Assembly (NCBI RefSeq): GCF_001613165.1
Contig: NZ_BDBV01000109.1
Location: 1 to 51,606 of the forward strand
Origin: Nocardia mexicana NBRC 108244
GTDB lineage: Bacteria > Actinomycetota > Actinomycetes > Mycobacteriales > Mycobacteriaceae
DNA: 51,606 nt
Reading direction: 5' to 3'
This document shows positions 32,826 to 40,429 of this stretch, in pieces. The translations under genes and the position numbers were made by a program. The notes beneath the pieces were generated by a model. That model was not told where the DNA came from. It ran no database searches and worked only from the letters and a program-made list of their open reading frames with translations. Numbering within the stretch: position 1 is the first letter of the stretch; each line of letters opens with the position of its first letter.

Positions 32826-34939
32826 CGGCGACGCTCAGCGCACCCGCCGCGCCCGTGGCCGCGCCGCCCCCGGCCCACCGACGATGGGAGTACGCGGCGC
32901 TCGCGGTGCTGCTGGTCGGCACCGCGGCGGCCTATCTGTGGAACCTGAATGCCAGCGGCTGGGCGAATTCCTTCTATGCCGCTGCGGCACAGGCGGGTTC
33001 GGTGTCGTGGAAGGCATTCTTCTTCGGATCCTCCGATGCCGCCAACTCGATCACCGTGGACAAGACACCGGCGTCGCTGTGGCCGATGGGGTTGTCGGTC
33101 CGGCTGTTCGGGCTGTCGAGCTGGAGCCTGCTGATGCCGCAGGTGCTGATGGGCGTGGCCACCGTGGCGCTGCTGTGGGCGACGGTGCGCCGCAACTTCG
33201 GCGCCGCCGCGGGCTTGGTGGCCGGACTGGTCCTGGCCGTGACTCCCGTTGCGGCGCTGATGTTCCGGTTCGACAACCCGGATGCGCTGCTGGTGCTCAT
33301 GATGGTAGCCGCGGCGTGGGCGATGACCCGCGCGGTCGAGGACGGCCGCTGGCGCTGGCTGGTGCTGTGCGGGCTGTTCATCGGATTCGGGTTCCTGGCC
33401 AAGCAGTTGCAGGTCCTGCTGGTGGTCCCGGCACTGGCGCTGATGTACCTGATCGCCGGGCCGCCCCGGCTGGGCAAGCGGATCGTGCAGCTGTTCGCCG
33501 CGGGCGCGGGCGTGGTGGTCGGGGCGGGATGGTGGGTGCTCGTCGCCCAGCTGTGGCCCTCCGACTCACGGCCGTATTTCGGTGGCTCCCACAATAATTC
33601 GATCCTGGAGCTGACCCTCGGGTACAACGGCCTGGGACGGCTGAACGGCAACGAACGCGGCAGCGTCGGGCCCGGGGGCGAGTTGCCGCCCGGCGGTAAC
33701 GGCATGTGGGGCAGCGCCGGGATCACCCGGATGTTCGAGCCCGCCCAGGGCGGGCAGATCGCCTGGCTGCTCCCGGCCGCTCTGGTGTTGCTCGCGGTCG
33801 GACTGCTGGTGCGCGGCAGGGCCGTTCGCACCGATCGGCAGCGCGCCGCGCTCGTGCTGTGGGGCGGCTGGCTGCTGGTGACCGGGCTGGTGTTCAGCTA
33901 CATGAAGGGCATATTCCACCAGTACTACACGGTGGCCCTGGCTCCCGCGATCGCGGCGCTGGTCGGCATCGGCGCGATCCTGTTGTGGCGCAACCGAGAG
34001 CGCTGGTGGGCGCGCGTCGCGGCCGCGGTGACGCTGGGCCTGACGGTGGCGACGGCGTGGATGCTGCTGTCCCGCAGCACCGAATTCGTGCCCTGGTTGC
34101 GGTGGGTCGTGCTGATCGCCGGAATCGTTGCGGCCGTGGCACTCCTGCTGCCCCTGCCGACCCGTCCCGCGCTGGCGGCCGCGATCGCCGCGGGCGTGAT
34201 CGCCCTCGCCGGACCGGTCGCCTACACCGTGGACACCCTGGCGACCGGCCACGAGGGATCGATCCCCAGCGCCGGTCCGCGCCTGCCGAACTCGTTCGGC
34301 CACGGCATGCCGGGCGGTCCGCCGGGTGACGACGGCCGGATGATGGGCGGCGGTGCACGCGGCGGCAATGGCGGACCTGCGCGAAACAGTGCCGACGGGG
34401 CACCGGGTGGTGCTCCCGGAATGGTGATCGGAGGGCCCGGCGCGACCTGTGGGGCCCCGGGCACCACCGGACCGGGTGGTGCAGGAACTCCAGGCGCACC
34501 GCAGCCGAACAGTGGTACAGGTGGGCCGATCGACGGCGCTACGGCCGAGGCGACCTGCGGTGGTGGGGGTCCGGGTGGGTTCCTGGGTTCCAGCCGTCCG
34601 AGCGATCGGATGGTGGCACTGCTGGAGGACAACGGTGACGCCTACACCTGGGTGGCGGCGACGGTGGGGTCCAACGGTGCGTCGGGCTACCAGCTCGCGA
34701 CGCAGTTGCCGGTGATGCCGATCGGTGGTTTCAACGGGAGCGATCCGTCGCCGACGCTGGAGCAGTTCCGGGAGTATGTGGCGGAGGGCAAGATCCACTA
34801 CTTCATCGGCGGGGAACGCGGTCCCGGGGAACGCTCGGGCACCTCGACCAGCGCTCAGATCACCGAGTGGGTCAAGGACCATTTCACGGCGCAGGAGGTG
34901 GACGGGGTCACGATCTACGACCTGACCCGAACTCACTGA
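32822..34939 (+). CDS. GT39/ArnT-like membrane glycosyltransferase
   Basis: A 705-residue GT-C enzyme with about 12 helices, expected to transfer a sugar from polyprenyl-phosphate to an extracytoplasmic acceptor. The first outer loop has the acidic/aromatic pattern SFYAAAAQAGSVSWKAFFFG and VDKTPASLWPMGLSVRLFG, typical of the PMT_2/ArnT-like actinobacterial family. After the last helix a Gly/Pro/Ala-rich linker of about 110 residues (around 485-600) leads to a globular C-terminal domain (SDRMVALLEDNGDAYTWVAATVGSNGASGYQLA to VDGVTIYDLTRTH) probably outside the membrane. It partners the upstream GT2-GtrA enzyme. The acceptor is unknown. Confidence 0.9.
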   Translation: MTATLSAPAAPVAAPPPAHRRWEYAALAVLLVGTAAAYLWNLNASGWANSFYAAAAQAGSVSWKAFFFGSSDAANSITVDKTPASLWPMGLSVRLFGLSSWSLLMPQVLMGVATVALLWATVRRNFGAAAGLVAGLVLAVTPVAALMFRFDNPDALLVLMMVAAAWAMTRAVEDGRWRWLVLCGLFIGFGFLAKQLQVLLVVPALALMYLIAGPPRLGKRIVQLFAAGAGVVVGAGWWVLVAQLWPSDSRPYFGGSHNNSILELTLGYNGLGRLNGNERGSVGPGGELPPGGNGMWGSAGITRMFEPAQGGQIAWLLPAALVLLAVGLLVRGRAVRTDRQRAALVLWGGWLLVTGLVFSYMKGIFHQYYTVALAPAIAALVGIGAILLWRNRERWWARVAAAVTLGLTVATAWMLLSRSTEFVPWLRWVVLIAGIVAAVALLLPLPTRPALAAAIAAGVIALAGPVAYTVDTLATGHEGSIPSAGPRLPNSFGHGMPGGPPGDDGRMMGGGARGGNGGPARNSADGAPGGAPGMVIGGPGATCGAPGTTGPGGAGTPGAPQPNSGTGGPIDGATAEATCGGGGPGGFLGSSRPSDRMVALLEDNGDAYTWVAATVGSNGASGYQLATQLPVMPIGGFNGSDPSPTLEQFREYVAEGKIHYFIGGERGPGERSGTSTSAQITEWVKDHFTAQEVDGVTIYDLTRTH

Positions 34940-34950
34940 GAATCAACAAC

Positions 34951-34993
34951 TCTCGCCGGTGCCCGTTGCTCATCGCAGCGGGTACCGGCGAGA
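34951..34993. terminator. Strong hairpin between convergent genes
   Basis: TCTCGCCGGTGCCCG (34951-34965) pairs with CGGGTACCGGCGAGA (34979-34993), 15 bp with one mismatch and a 13-nt loop, between the glycosyltransferase stop and the convergent small gene. Confidence 0.8.
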
Positions 34994-35037
34994 AGCATTG
35001 CCCTCATGCACCGGACAGCGATTCGGACGTCAGTGGT

Positions 35038-35181
35038 CTACCGCGATCGAGATTTTCGGATCTCGAAGGTCGCCTCGACATTGGAGTGGTCGGCCGATTT
35101 GGCCTTCTTCTCCGCTCGCTTCTCTTTGAGAGATTTCCCTGACTTCTTGGACATGGTCTTGCGCGGAGATTTGTCGGACAT
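35038..35181 (-). CDS. Very small basic protein (47 aa)
   Basis: The reading frame MSDKSPRKTMSKKSGKSLKE..., 47 residues, has about one third Lys/Arg and ends EIRKSRSR. It has a good ribosome-binding site (AAAGGA, 5 nt before ATG 35181) and normal spacing from both hairpins, so I regard it as real despite its size. The highly charged, Lys-rich, probably disordered sequence suggests nucleic acid or ribosome binding (inference). I recall similar tiny proteins with the SKKSGKSxKEKRAEKKAK motif in other actinobacteria, without assigned function. Confidence 0.78.
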   Translation of the reverse strand: MSDKSPRKTMSKKSGKSLKEKRAEKKAKSADHSNVEATFEIRKSRSR

Positions 35182-35339
35182 GAGGGTCCTTTGTTTGCAA
35201 GACCTGAGCGGTCTCGTTACCTCGACCGTACGCTACGTGGCGCATTCGTGACGCGGATCAGGTTTTCTCCGCTCGCCCGCGGACGAGTCCCGGCAGCCGG
35301 GCCACGACATGGGATCATCGGATACCTGCAAGTGGCGAA

Positions 35340-35356
35340 TCTGCCGCAACGGCAGA
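35340..35356 (-). terminator. tRNA-Glu downstream hairpin 2
   Basis: TCTGCCG-CAA-CGGCAGA is a perfect 7-bp stem with a 3-nt loop, about 45 bp past the tRNA 3' end on the minus strand. It probably acts with the larger hairpin at 35369. The rest of 35182-35339 holds nothing I recognise. Confidence 0.5.
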
Positions 35357-35368
35357 GACTTTCATCTC

Positions 35369-35397
35369 GGGACCCACCCTCGATGGGTAGGTCTCCC
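35369..35397 (-). terminator. tRNA-Glu downstream hairpin 1
   Basis: GGGACCCACCC pairs imperfectly with GGGTAGGTCTCCC around a TCGAT loop, starting 5 bp past the tRNA 3' end. It is a processing signal or terminator. Confidence 0.5.
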
Positions 35398-35401
35398 GAA
35401 G

Positions 35402-35474
35402 TAGCCCCGACGGGATTTGAACCCGCGCTACCGCCTTGAGAGGGCGGCGTCCTAGGCCGCTAGACGACGGGGCC
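35402..35474 (-). tRNA. tRNA-Glu (CTC anticodon)
   Basis: A 73-nt cloverleaf on the minus strand: acceptor GGCCCCG/CGGGGCT, D arm GTCT...GGAC, anticodon stem CCGCC/GGCGG with loop CTCTCAA (anticodon CTC), and T arm GCGGG-TTCAAAT-CCCGT. Discriminator A is followed by C, so CCA is added after transcription. The 5' flank (35475-35560) contains a short perfect hairpin TCTCCGA-A-TCGGAGA (35484-35498) but no promoter I can assign. Confidence 0.97.
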
Positions 35475-35608
35475 AGGACTCGATCTCCGAATCGGAGACC
35501 GGCATGCCTCCTATCAAGAAGGCTCGGCAAGCTTAACGGGCGCGGCGTCACGAACCAAATCGCGCGATCCGGTCGACCGTGCGGACACCTGTGCGGCACC
35601 GCGCGGCA

Positions 35609-36226
35609 TCACGTGCGCGAGTTGTGCAGCGCCGAGTGCAGAGTCGCCGCCCACTGCTGCACGATCTCCTTGCGACGGGCGGAGTCGTCGGTGAGCACGT
35701 CGGCGAGGCCCAGCCCGCGCGCCAGGTCCAGGGTGGCCTGAACCAGGTGGTGGGCAACGGGATCGGAGTCGTCGACGCCCAGCGACTCGACGGCCAGCCG
35801 ATGCGAGACGCGCCCGAAGCGGGCCTCCAGCGGGACGATGCGCTCACGCAGGGCGGGGTCGGCGGCCGCGTGCGTCCACACCTGCAGGGCCGCCTTGAAC
35901 AGCGGGCTGGTGTAGGACTCCACCAGCCCAGCCACCACCGCCTCGGTGCGCCCCACCCCCGCGGCCACCTCACCGAGGGCCAGGGCCTCCGATTTGGCCG
36001 TGGCCATCCGGGTGTCGAACATGTACTCGAGCGCGGCGGTGATCAGGTCCTCCCGGGTCGGGAAGTGATGCTGCGCCGCGCCGCGCGACACCCCGGCCCG
36101 CTCGGCGACCACCGCCACGGTGGCCGCCGCCCAGCCAAGTTCGGCCAGGCAGTCGATGGACGCCTCGAGCAGCCGCTGCCGGGTCGCCCGGCTGCGGTCC
36201 TGCTTGGGTTCGTGCGGTGTCGCCAT
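35609..36226 (-). CDS. TetR-family regulator of the Atu-like operon
   Basis: A 205-residue TetR protein: HTH at about residues 14-60 (RQRLLEASIDCLAELGWAAATVAVVAERAGVSRGAAQHHFPTREDLI) and a C-terminal domain with LLxGL/RGLGLADVL-type helices. It starts 6 bp after the enoyl-CoA hydratase stop and is the last gene of the seven-gene operon, so it is co-transcribed with the genes it most likely controls. An inducer such as a branched acyl-CoA or terpenoid acid is inferred, not shown. Confidence 0.92.
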   Translation of the reverse strand: MATPHEPKQDRSRATRQRLLEASIDCLAELGWAAATVAVVAERAGVSRGAAQHHFPTREDLITAALEYMFDTRMATAKSEALALGEVAAGVGRTEAVVAGLVESYTSPLFKAALQVWTHAAADPALRERIVPLEARFGRVSHRLAVESLGVDDSDPVAHHLVQATLDLARGLGLADVLTDDSARRKEIVQQWAATLHSALHNSRT

Positions 36227-36232
36227 GATCGA

Positions 36233-37021
36233 TTATTGTGCCCAGCTCGGCGGACGCCGCTGAAAGAAGGCCGTCATACCCTCCACGACCTCGGGGGTTC
36301 CGAAGAAACTGCCGGACCGCTTCGCCAGCTCGGCGGCGCTGCGATCGAACTCGGCGAGCATGGCCGCGTTGACCAGTCGCTTGCTCTCGGCCAGGCCCTG
36401 CGGCGAGCCCTTGCGCAGTTCCTCCCGCAGCCTGCCCACCTCCGCCGCCGGATCGTCGACGGCGAGGGTGATCAGCCCGATCCGCTCCGCCTCGGCGGCG
36501 TCGAACTTCTCCCCGGTCTGGTAGTAGCGCGCGGCCGACCGGGAGGTCATCCGCGGCAGCAGGGTCAGCGAGATCATGAACGGCGCCAAGCCGATTCGCG
36601 CCTCGGTGAGGGCGAAGCTGCTGTCCTGTCCCGCCACCGCGATATCGCAGGCGGCGAGGATGCCCATGCCGCCCGCCCGCACATTGCCGTCCACCTGCGC
36701 GACAACGGGTTTCGGCAGATCCAGGATGCGCCGCAGCACATCGAGCATCCAGCCCGTGCGGATATCGGCGGCCGCCGCGGGGTCGGCGTCCAGCGCCTCC
36801 TTCAGGTCCGCGCCGGCGCAGAAGGTGTTGCCGGTGTGGGTGAGGACCACGCCGCGCGCCTGGTCGTCGGCCGCCGCCTGTTCCAGCCCCGCCAGCAGTT
36901 CCCGCACCAGCCGGGAGGACAGCGCATTGCGGTTGTGCGGGGAGTCCAGTGTGAGAACGGCGAATCCGTCCTGGACCTCGTAGCGCACGTAAGGCGTTCC
37001 GGTATCAGGTGTTTCGCTCAT
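36233..37021 (-). CDS. Enoyl-CoA hydratase/isomerase family protein
   Basis: A 262-residue crotonase with the oxyanion-hole segments TGNTFCAGADLKEA and DGNVRAGGMGILAACDIAVAG, and a Glu in LTEARIGLAPFM where hydratases hold a catalytic acid. In the operon it follows carboxylase genes, as AtuE (isohexenyl-glutaconyl-CoA hydratase) and LiuC (methylglutaconyl-CoA hydratase) do, so hydration of a 3-substituted glutaconyl-CoA is the likely role. It starts at ATG 37021, 70 bp from the upstream dehydrogenase. Confidence 0.92.
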   Translation of the reverse strand: MSETPDTGTPYVRYEVQDGFAVLTLDSPHNRNALSSRLVRELLAGLEQAAADDQARGVVLTHTGNTFCAGADLKEALDADPAAAADIRTGWMLDVLRRILDLPKPVVAQVDGNVRAGGMGILAACDIAVAGQDSSFALTEARIGLAPFMISLTLLPRMTSRSAARYYQTGEKFDAAEAERIGLITLAVDDPAAEVGRLREELRKGSPQGLAESKRLVNAAMLAEFDRSAAELAKRSGSFFGTPEVVEGMTAFFQRRPPSWAQ

Positions 37022-37091
37022 CGAGCCTCCTCCAGGACGGCCGCTCCACTCGTATTTCGGCGCGAAGGCATCGGCCCGCCGTTGCCGCTCA

Positions 37092-38252
37092 TCAGTACGA
37101 CTTCGGGAGGCCGAGGGAGTGCTGGGCGACGAAATTCAGCACCATCTCGCGGCTGACCGGTGCCACCCGGCCGATGCGGGCGGCGGCGAGCATGCCCGCG
37201 AGCCCGACATCGCGGGTGAGGCCGGAACCGCCGTGGGTCTGGATGGCCTGGTCGAGTGCCTTGATACTGGCCTCGGCCGCAGCGTATTTCGCCATATTGG
37301 CGGCCTCGGCGGCGCCGAAGTCGTCACCCGAGTCGTAGAGCACGGCGGCCTTCTGCATCATCAGCTTGGACAGCTCGACCTCGATCTTCACCTGTGCCAG
37401 CGGATGCGAGATGCCTTGGTGCGCACCGATCGGCGTCTTCCACACCTGCCGCTCCTTGGCGTACTCGACGGCCCGGTCGATGGCGTAGCGGCCCATGCCC
37501 ACCGCCATCGCGGCGCCCATGATGCGCTCCGGATTGAGCCCGGCGAACAGCTGCGCCAGCGCGGCATCCTCCTGTCCGACAAGCGCATCGGCGGGCAGCC
37601 GCACATCGTCGAGGAACAGCGTGAACTGGCTGTCGGGCTCGATGATGTCCATCTCCTGCCGGGTCTTCTCGAAACCCGGGGCATCGGTGGGGACGATGAA
37701 CAGCGCGGGCTTGAGCTTCCCGGTCTTGGCGTCCTCGGTGCGCGACACGATGAGCACGGCCTCGGCCTGGTCCACGCCGGAGATGAAGATCTTGCGGCCG
37801 TTGAGAATCCAGTCGCCACCGTCGCGTCGCGCCGTGGTGGTGATGTGGTGCGAATTCGATCCGGCATCGGGTTCGGTGATGCCGAAGACCATCTTCGACG
37901 AGCCGTCGGCCAGCCGCGGCAGCCAGTACCGCTTCTGCTCGTCGGTGCCGTACTTCGTGATGATGGTGCCGCAGATGGCGGGCGAGACCACCATCAGCAG
38001 CAGGCCCGCGCCCTGGGCGGCGAGCTCCTCCATCACCAGCGCCAGTTCGTAGATGCCCGCGCCACCGCCGCCGTACTCCTCGGGCAGATTCACCCCGAGG
38101 AAGCCGAGCCGACCGGCCTCGTCCCAGAGTTCGTCCAGCGGCTCGTTGTTGCGGGCCTTCGCCGAGACGTAGTCGCTGAAACTGTATTTGGTGGCGAGCT
38201 GGGCCACGGCGGCCCGCAGCTGCTTCTGCTCGTCGGTTTCGATGAAACTCAT
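37092..38252 (-). CDS. Acyl-CoA dehydrogenase
   Basis: A 386-residue FAD-dependent acyl-CoA dehydrogenase with signature VFGITEPDAGSNSHHITT and the C-terminal DQAIQTHGGSGLTRDVGLAGMLAAARIGRVAPVSREM. The usual catalytic Glu position in this group lies in the RxxPxxxE-like end of that segment (RVAPVSREM contains the Glu). It resembles AtuD/citronellyl-CoA or short branched-chain dehydrogenases. It begins 3 bp after the carboxylase alpha stop, whose last codons contain its ribosome-binding site (AGGAG). Confidence 0.93.
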   Translation of the reverse strand: MSFIETDEQKQLRAAVAQLATKYSFSDYVSAKARNNEPLDELWDEAGRLGFLGVNLPEEYGGGGAGIYELALVMEELAAQGAGLLLMVVSPAICGTIITKYGTDEQKRYWLPRLADGSSKMVFGITEPDAGSNSHHITTTARRDGGDWILNGRKIFISGVDQAEAVLIVSRTEDAKTGKLKPALFIVPTDAPGFEKTRQEMDIIEPDSQFTLFLDDVRLPADALVGQEDAALAQLFAGLNPERIMGAAMAVGMGRYAIDRAVEYAKERQVWKTPIGAHQGISHPLAQVKIEVELSKLMMQKAAVLYDSGDDFGAAEAANMAKYAAAEASIKALDQAIQTHGGSGLTRDVGLAGMLAAARIGRVAPVSREMVLNFVAQHSLGLPKSY

Positions 38253-38255
38253 GGC

Positions 38256-40421
38256 CTACTCCTGGTTGTCGGCGTCGACGGTGTTCTCGGCGGACTCGTC
38301 GGGTTGCACGATGGCCAGCACGGTGCCGACATCGACCTGTTGTCCCGCGGTCACATTCAGCTCGGCGAGCATGCCGGCGGCGGGGGCGGTGATGGTGTGC
38401 TCCATCTTCATCGCCTCCAGCCACAGCACCGGCTGCCCCTGTTCCACCCGGTCGCCGACCGCGGCGCCGAGCCGGATCACCGCGCCGGGCATCGGTGCCA
38501 GCAGCGAGCCCTCGGCGATGTGCTCGGACGGATCCTCGAAGCGCGGCAGACGACGTGCGGCGACGGGGCCCAGCGGTGAATCCACTGCCACCAGGCCGGA
38601 ATCCGATCCGGATTCTCCGTAGCGGGCCACCTCGAATCGGCGGCGCACCCGCCGCCGCGCGCGGTCGGCGGCGGGTTCATCGGCGGAACCCGCTCGCCCG
38701 ACCGGAACCAGCAGGGTGACGGAATCCGGTGTCGCCTCGATCAATTCGAGGCCCTCGTATCCCTCCACCTCGAGTCCGGTCCGGGTGATCCGATACCGCA
38801 CCTCGTGCTTTCCGGTGGTGCGGCTCTCGTAGGACTTGGACTGCGGCTGCGCGGGCAGGTTGCGCCAGCCGCTGGGCAGGCCGCCGCCCACCCGGGCCCG
38901 CGATCGGTTGGCCGCCGCGTCGGCGAGCGCCGCCGCCACGAGCGACAGCTTCTCGTCGGATTCGGAAGCCAGTGGCGCGGAGAGGGTTTCCAGGCCGTGG
39001 GTGGCGAAGAACGCGGTATCGGTATCGCCCGCCAGGAACGCGGGGTGCCGCAGCACCCGCACCAGCAGATCGCGATTGGTGACCAGGCCGTGGATCTTGG
39101 CCCGCTGCAAGGTGGTTGCCAGCAGGTGGGCGGCCTCTTCGCGGGTGTCCGCGTAGGAGATCACCTTTGCCAGCATCGGGTCGTAGTGCACGCCGACCAC
39201 GGAGCCGTCGACAACGCCGGAGTCCAAGCGCACACCCGGTTCTCGAAGTACCGCGAATTCAGCCACCCGGTCGTCCCGGCGAACGCCGGAACCGAGTGTT
39301 CCCGCTCCGTGCCCATGTCCCGCCTCGATTCCGGCGTTCGCCGGAATGACGGAGGGCGCCGTGCCGATTTCGAGCCGGTGCACAGTCCCGCTCTGCGGCT
39401 GCCAGTCCTGGGCCGGGTCTTCGGCATACAACCGCACCTCGATCGAATGCCCACGCATCGGCGGCGGCTCGGCGGGCAGCCGATGCCCCTGCGCGACCTG
39501 CAGCTGCAGCCGGACCAGATCCAGACCGGTGGTGTTCTCGGTGACCGGATGTTCCACCTGCAGACGGGTATTCATCTCCAGGAAGAAGAATTCGCCCTGC
39601 TCGTCCGCCAGGAACTCGACGGTGCCCGCGCCCTCGTAGCCGATGGCCTCCGCCGCCAGCCTCGCCGCCTCGAACAGTCGCGCCCGCATGCCGTCGACCC
39701 GCTCCACCAGCGGCGACGGCGCCTCTTCGACGACCTTCTGATGGCGGCGCTGGATCGAGCATTCGCGCTCGCCGACCGACCACACCGTGCCGTGCGTATC
39801 GGCCATCACCTGCACCTCGATGTGGCGGCCGGTCTCGAGGTAGCGCTCGCAGAACACCGTCGGATCGCCGAAGGCCGATTCCGCCTCGCGCCGTGCGGCT
39901 TCCAGCTGCCCGGGCAGCTCGTCGAGCGAGCGCACCACGCGCATGCCGCGGCCGCCGCCACCGGCGGAGGCCTTGATGAGCACCGGCAGCAGATCCGCGG
40001 TGACCTCGGCGGGATTCAGCTCCGCCAGCACCGGCACCCCGGCCGCATCCATCATCTTTTTGGACTCGACCTTCGAACCCATCTGCTCGATGGCGGCGAC
40101 CGGCGGTCCGACCCACACCAGCCCGGCATCGATCACCGCGCGCGCGAAATCGGCGTTCTCGGACAGGAATCCGTAGCCGGGGTGGACGGCGTCGGCCCCG
40201 GAGGCCAGCGCCGCTTCGATGATCAGGTCGGCGCGCAGGTACGTCTCACCGGGGGTGTTGCCCGGCAACCGAATCGCCGCGTCCGCCTCCAGCACGTGCG
40301 GGGCAGCCGCATCGGCGTCGGAGTACACCGCGACGGTGCCCAGCCCCATGCGGCGGCATGTAGCGAACACCCGGCGGGCGATCTCGCCGCGGTTGGCAAC
40401 CAGGACGGTCGAAATGTTCAC
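38256..40421 (-). CDS. Acyl-CoA carboxylase alpha subunit (biotin carboxylase + BCCP)
   Basis: A 721-residue subunit that carboxylates biotin with ATP and bicarbonate. It has the biotin carboxylase N-domain (STVLVANRGEIARRVFATC), ATP-grasp loop ASAGGGGRGMRVV, catalytic EMNTRLQVEHPVTE, and at the C-terminus the biotinyl domain with EAMKME, the biotin Lys lying 49 residues from the end. The start is GTG 40421 with GAGGG 6 nt upstream; another GTG at 40433 overlaps the beta stop. Residues about 358-384 are encoded by an 81-bp palindromic element inserted in frame after HRLEIGTA, an unusual feature for this conserved region. Partner of the beta subunit upstream; substrate probably a 3-methyl-2-enoyl-CoA. 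Confidence 0.94.
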   Translation of the reverse strand: MNISTVLVANRGEIARRVFATCRRMGLGTVAVYSDADAAAPHVLEADAAIRLPGNTPGETYLRADLIIEAALASGADAVHPGYGFLSENADFARAVIDAGLVWVGPPVAAIEQMGSKVESKKMMDAAGVPVLAELNPAEVTADLLPVLIKASAGGGGRGMRVVRSLDELPGQLEAARREAESAFGDPTVFCERYLETGRHIEVQVMADTHGTVWSVGERECSIQRRHQKVVEEAPSPLVERVDGMRARLFEAARLAAEAIGYEGAGTVEFLADEQGEFFFLEMNTRLQVEHPVTENTTGLDLVRLQLQVAQGHRLPAEPPPMRGHSIEVRLYAEDPAQDWQPQSGTVHRLEIGTAPSVIPANAGIEAGHGHGAGTLGSGVRRDDRVAEFAVLREPGVRLDSGVVDGSVVGVHYDPMLAKVISYADTREEAAHLLATTLQRAKIHGLVTNRDLLVRVLRHPAFLAGDTDTAFFATHGLETLSAPLASESDEKLSLVAAALADAAANRSRARVGGGLPSGWRNLPAQPQSKSYESRTTGKHEVRYRITRTGLEVEGYEGLELIEATPDSVTLLVPVGRAGSADEPAADRARRRVRRRFEVARYGESGSDSGLVAVDSPLGPVAARRLPRFEDPSEHIAEGSLLAPMPGAVIRLGAAVGDRVEQGQPVLWLEAMKMEHTITAPAAGMLAELNVTAGQQVDVGTVLAIVQPDESAENTVDADNQE
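39270..39350. repeat. Palindromic element inserted in carboxylase gene
   Basis: An 81-bp element with inverted arms at 39270-39293 and 39327-39350. Each arm itself is a near-palindrome around CCGGCGAACGCCGG / CCGGCGTTCGCCGG. Read in the gene's frame it encodes VIPANAGIEAGHGHG and GSGVRRDD, and both ends keep the frame (27 codons). The arms resemble the dispersed repeats that often translate as VIPANAGI in other bacteria. Confidence 0.88.
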
Positions 40422-40429
40422 TGCGGCCC

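Noticed and set aside
35006..35251. 81-codon plus-strand frame over the small basic gene
   Set aside because: The minus strand has a far better protein (conserved-looking Lys-rich frame with AAAGGA); the plus frame has no start signal.
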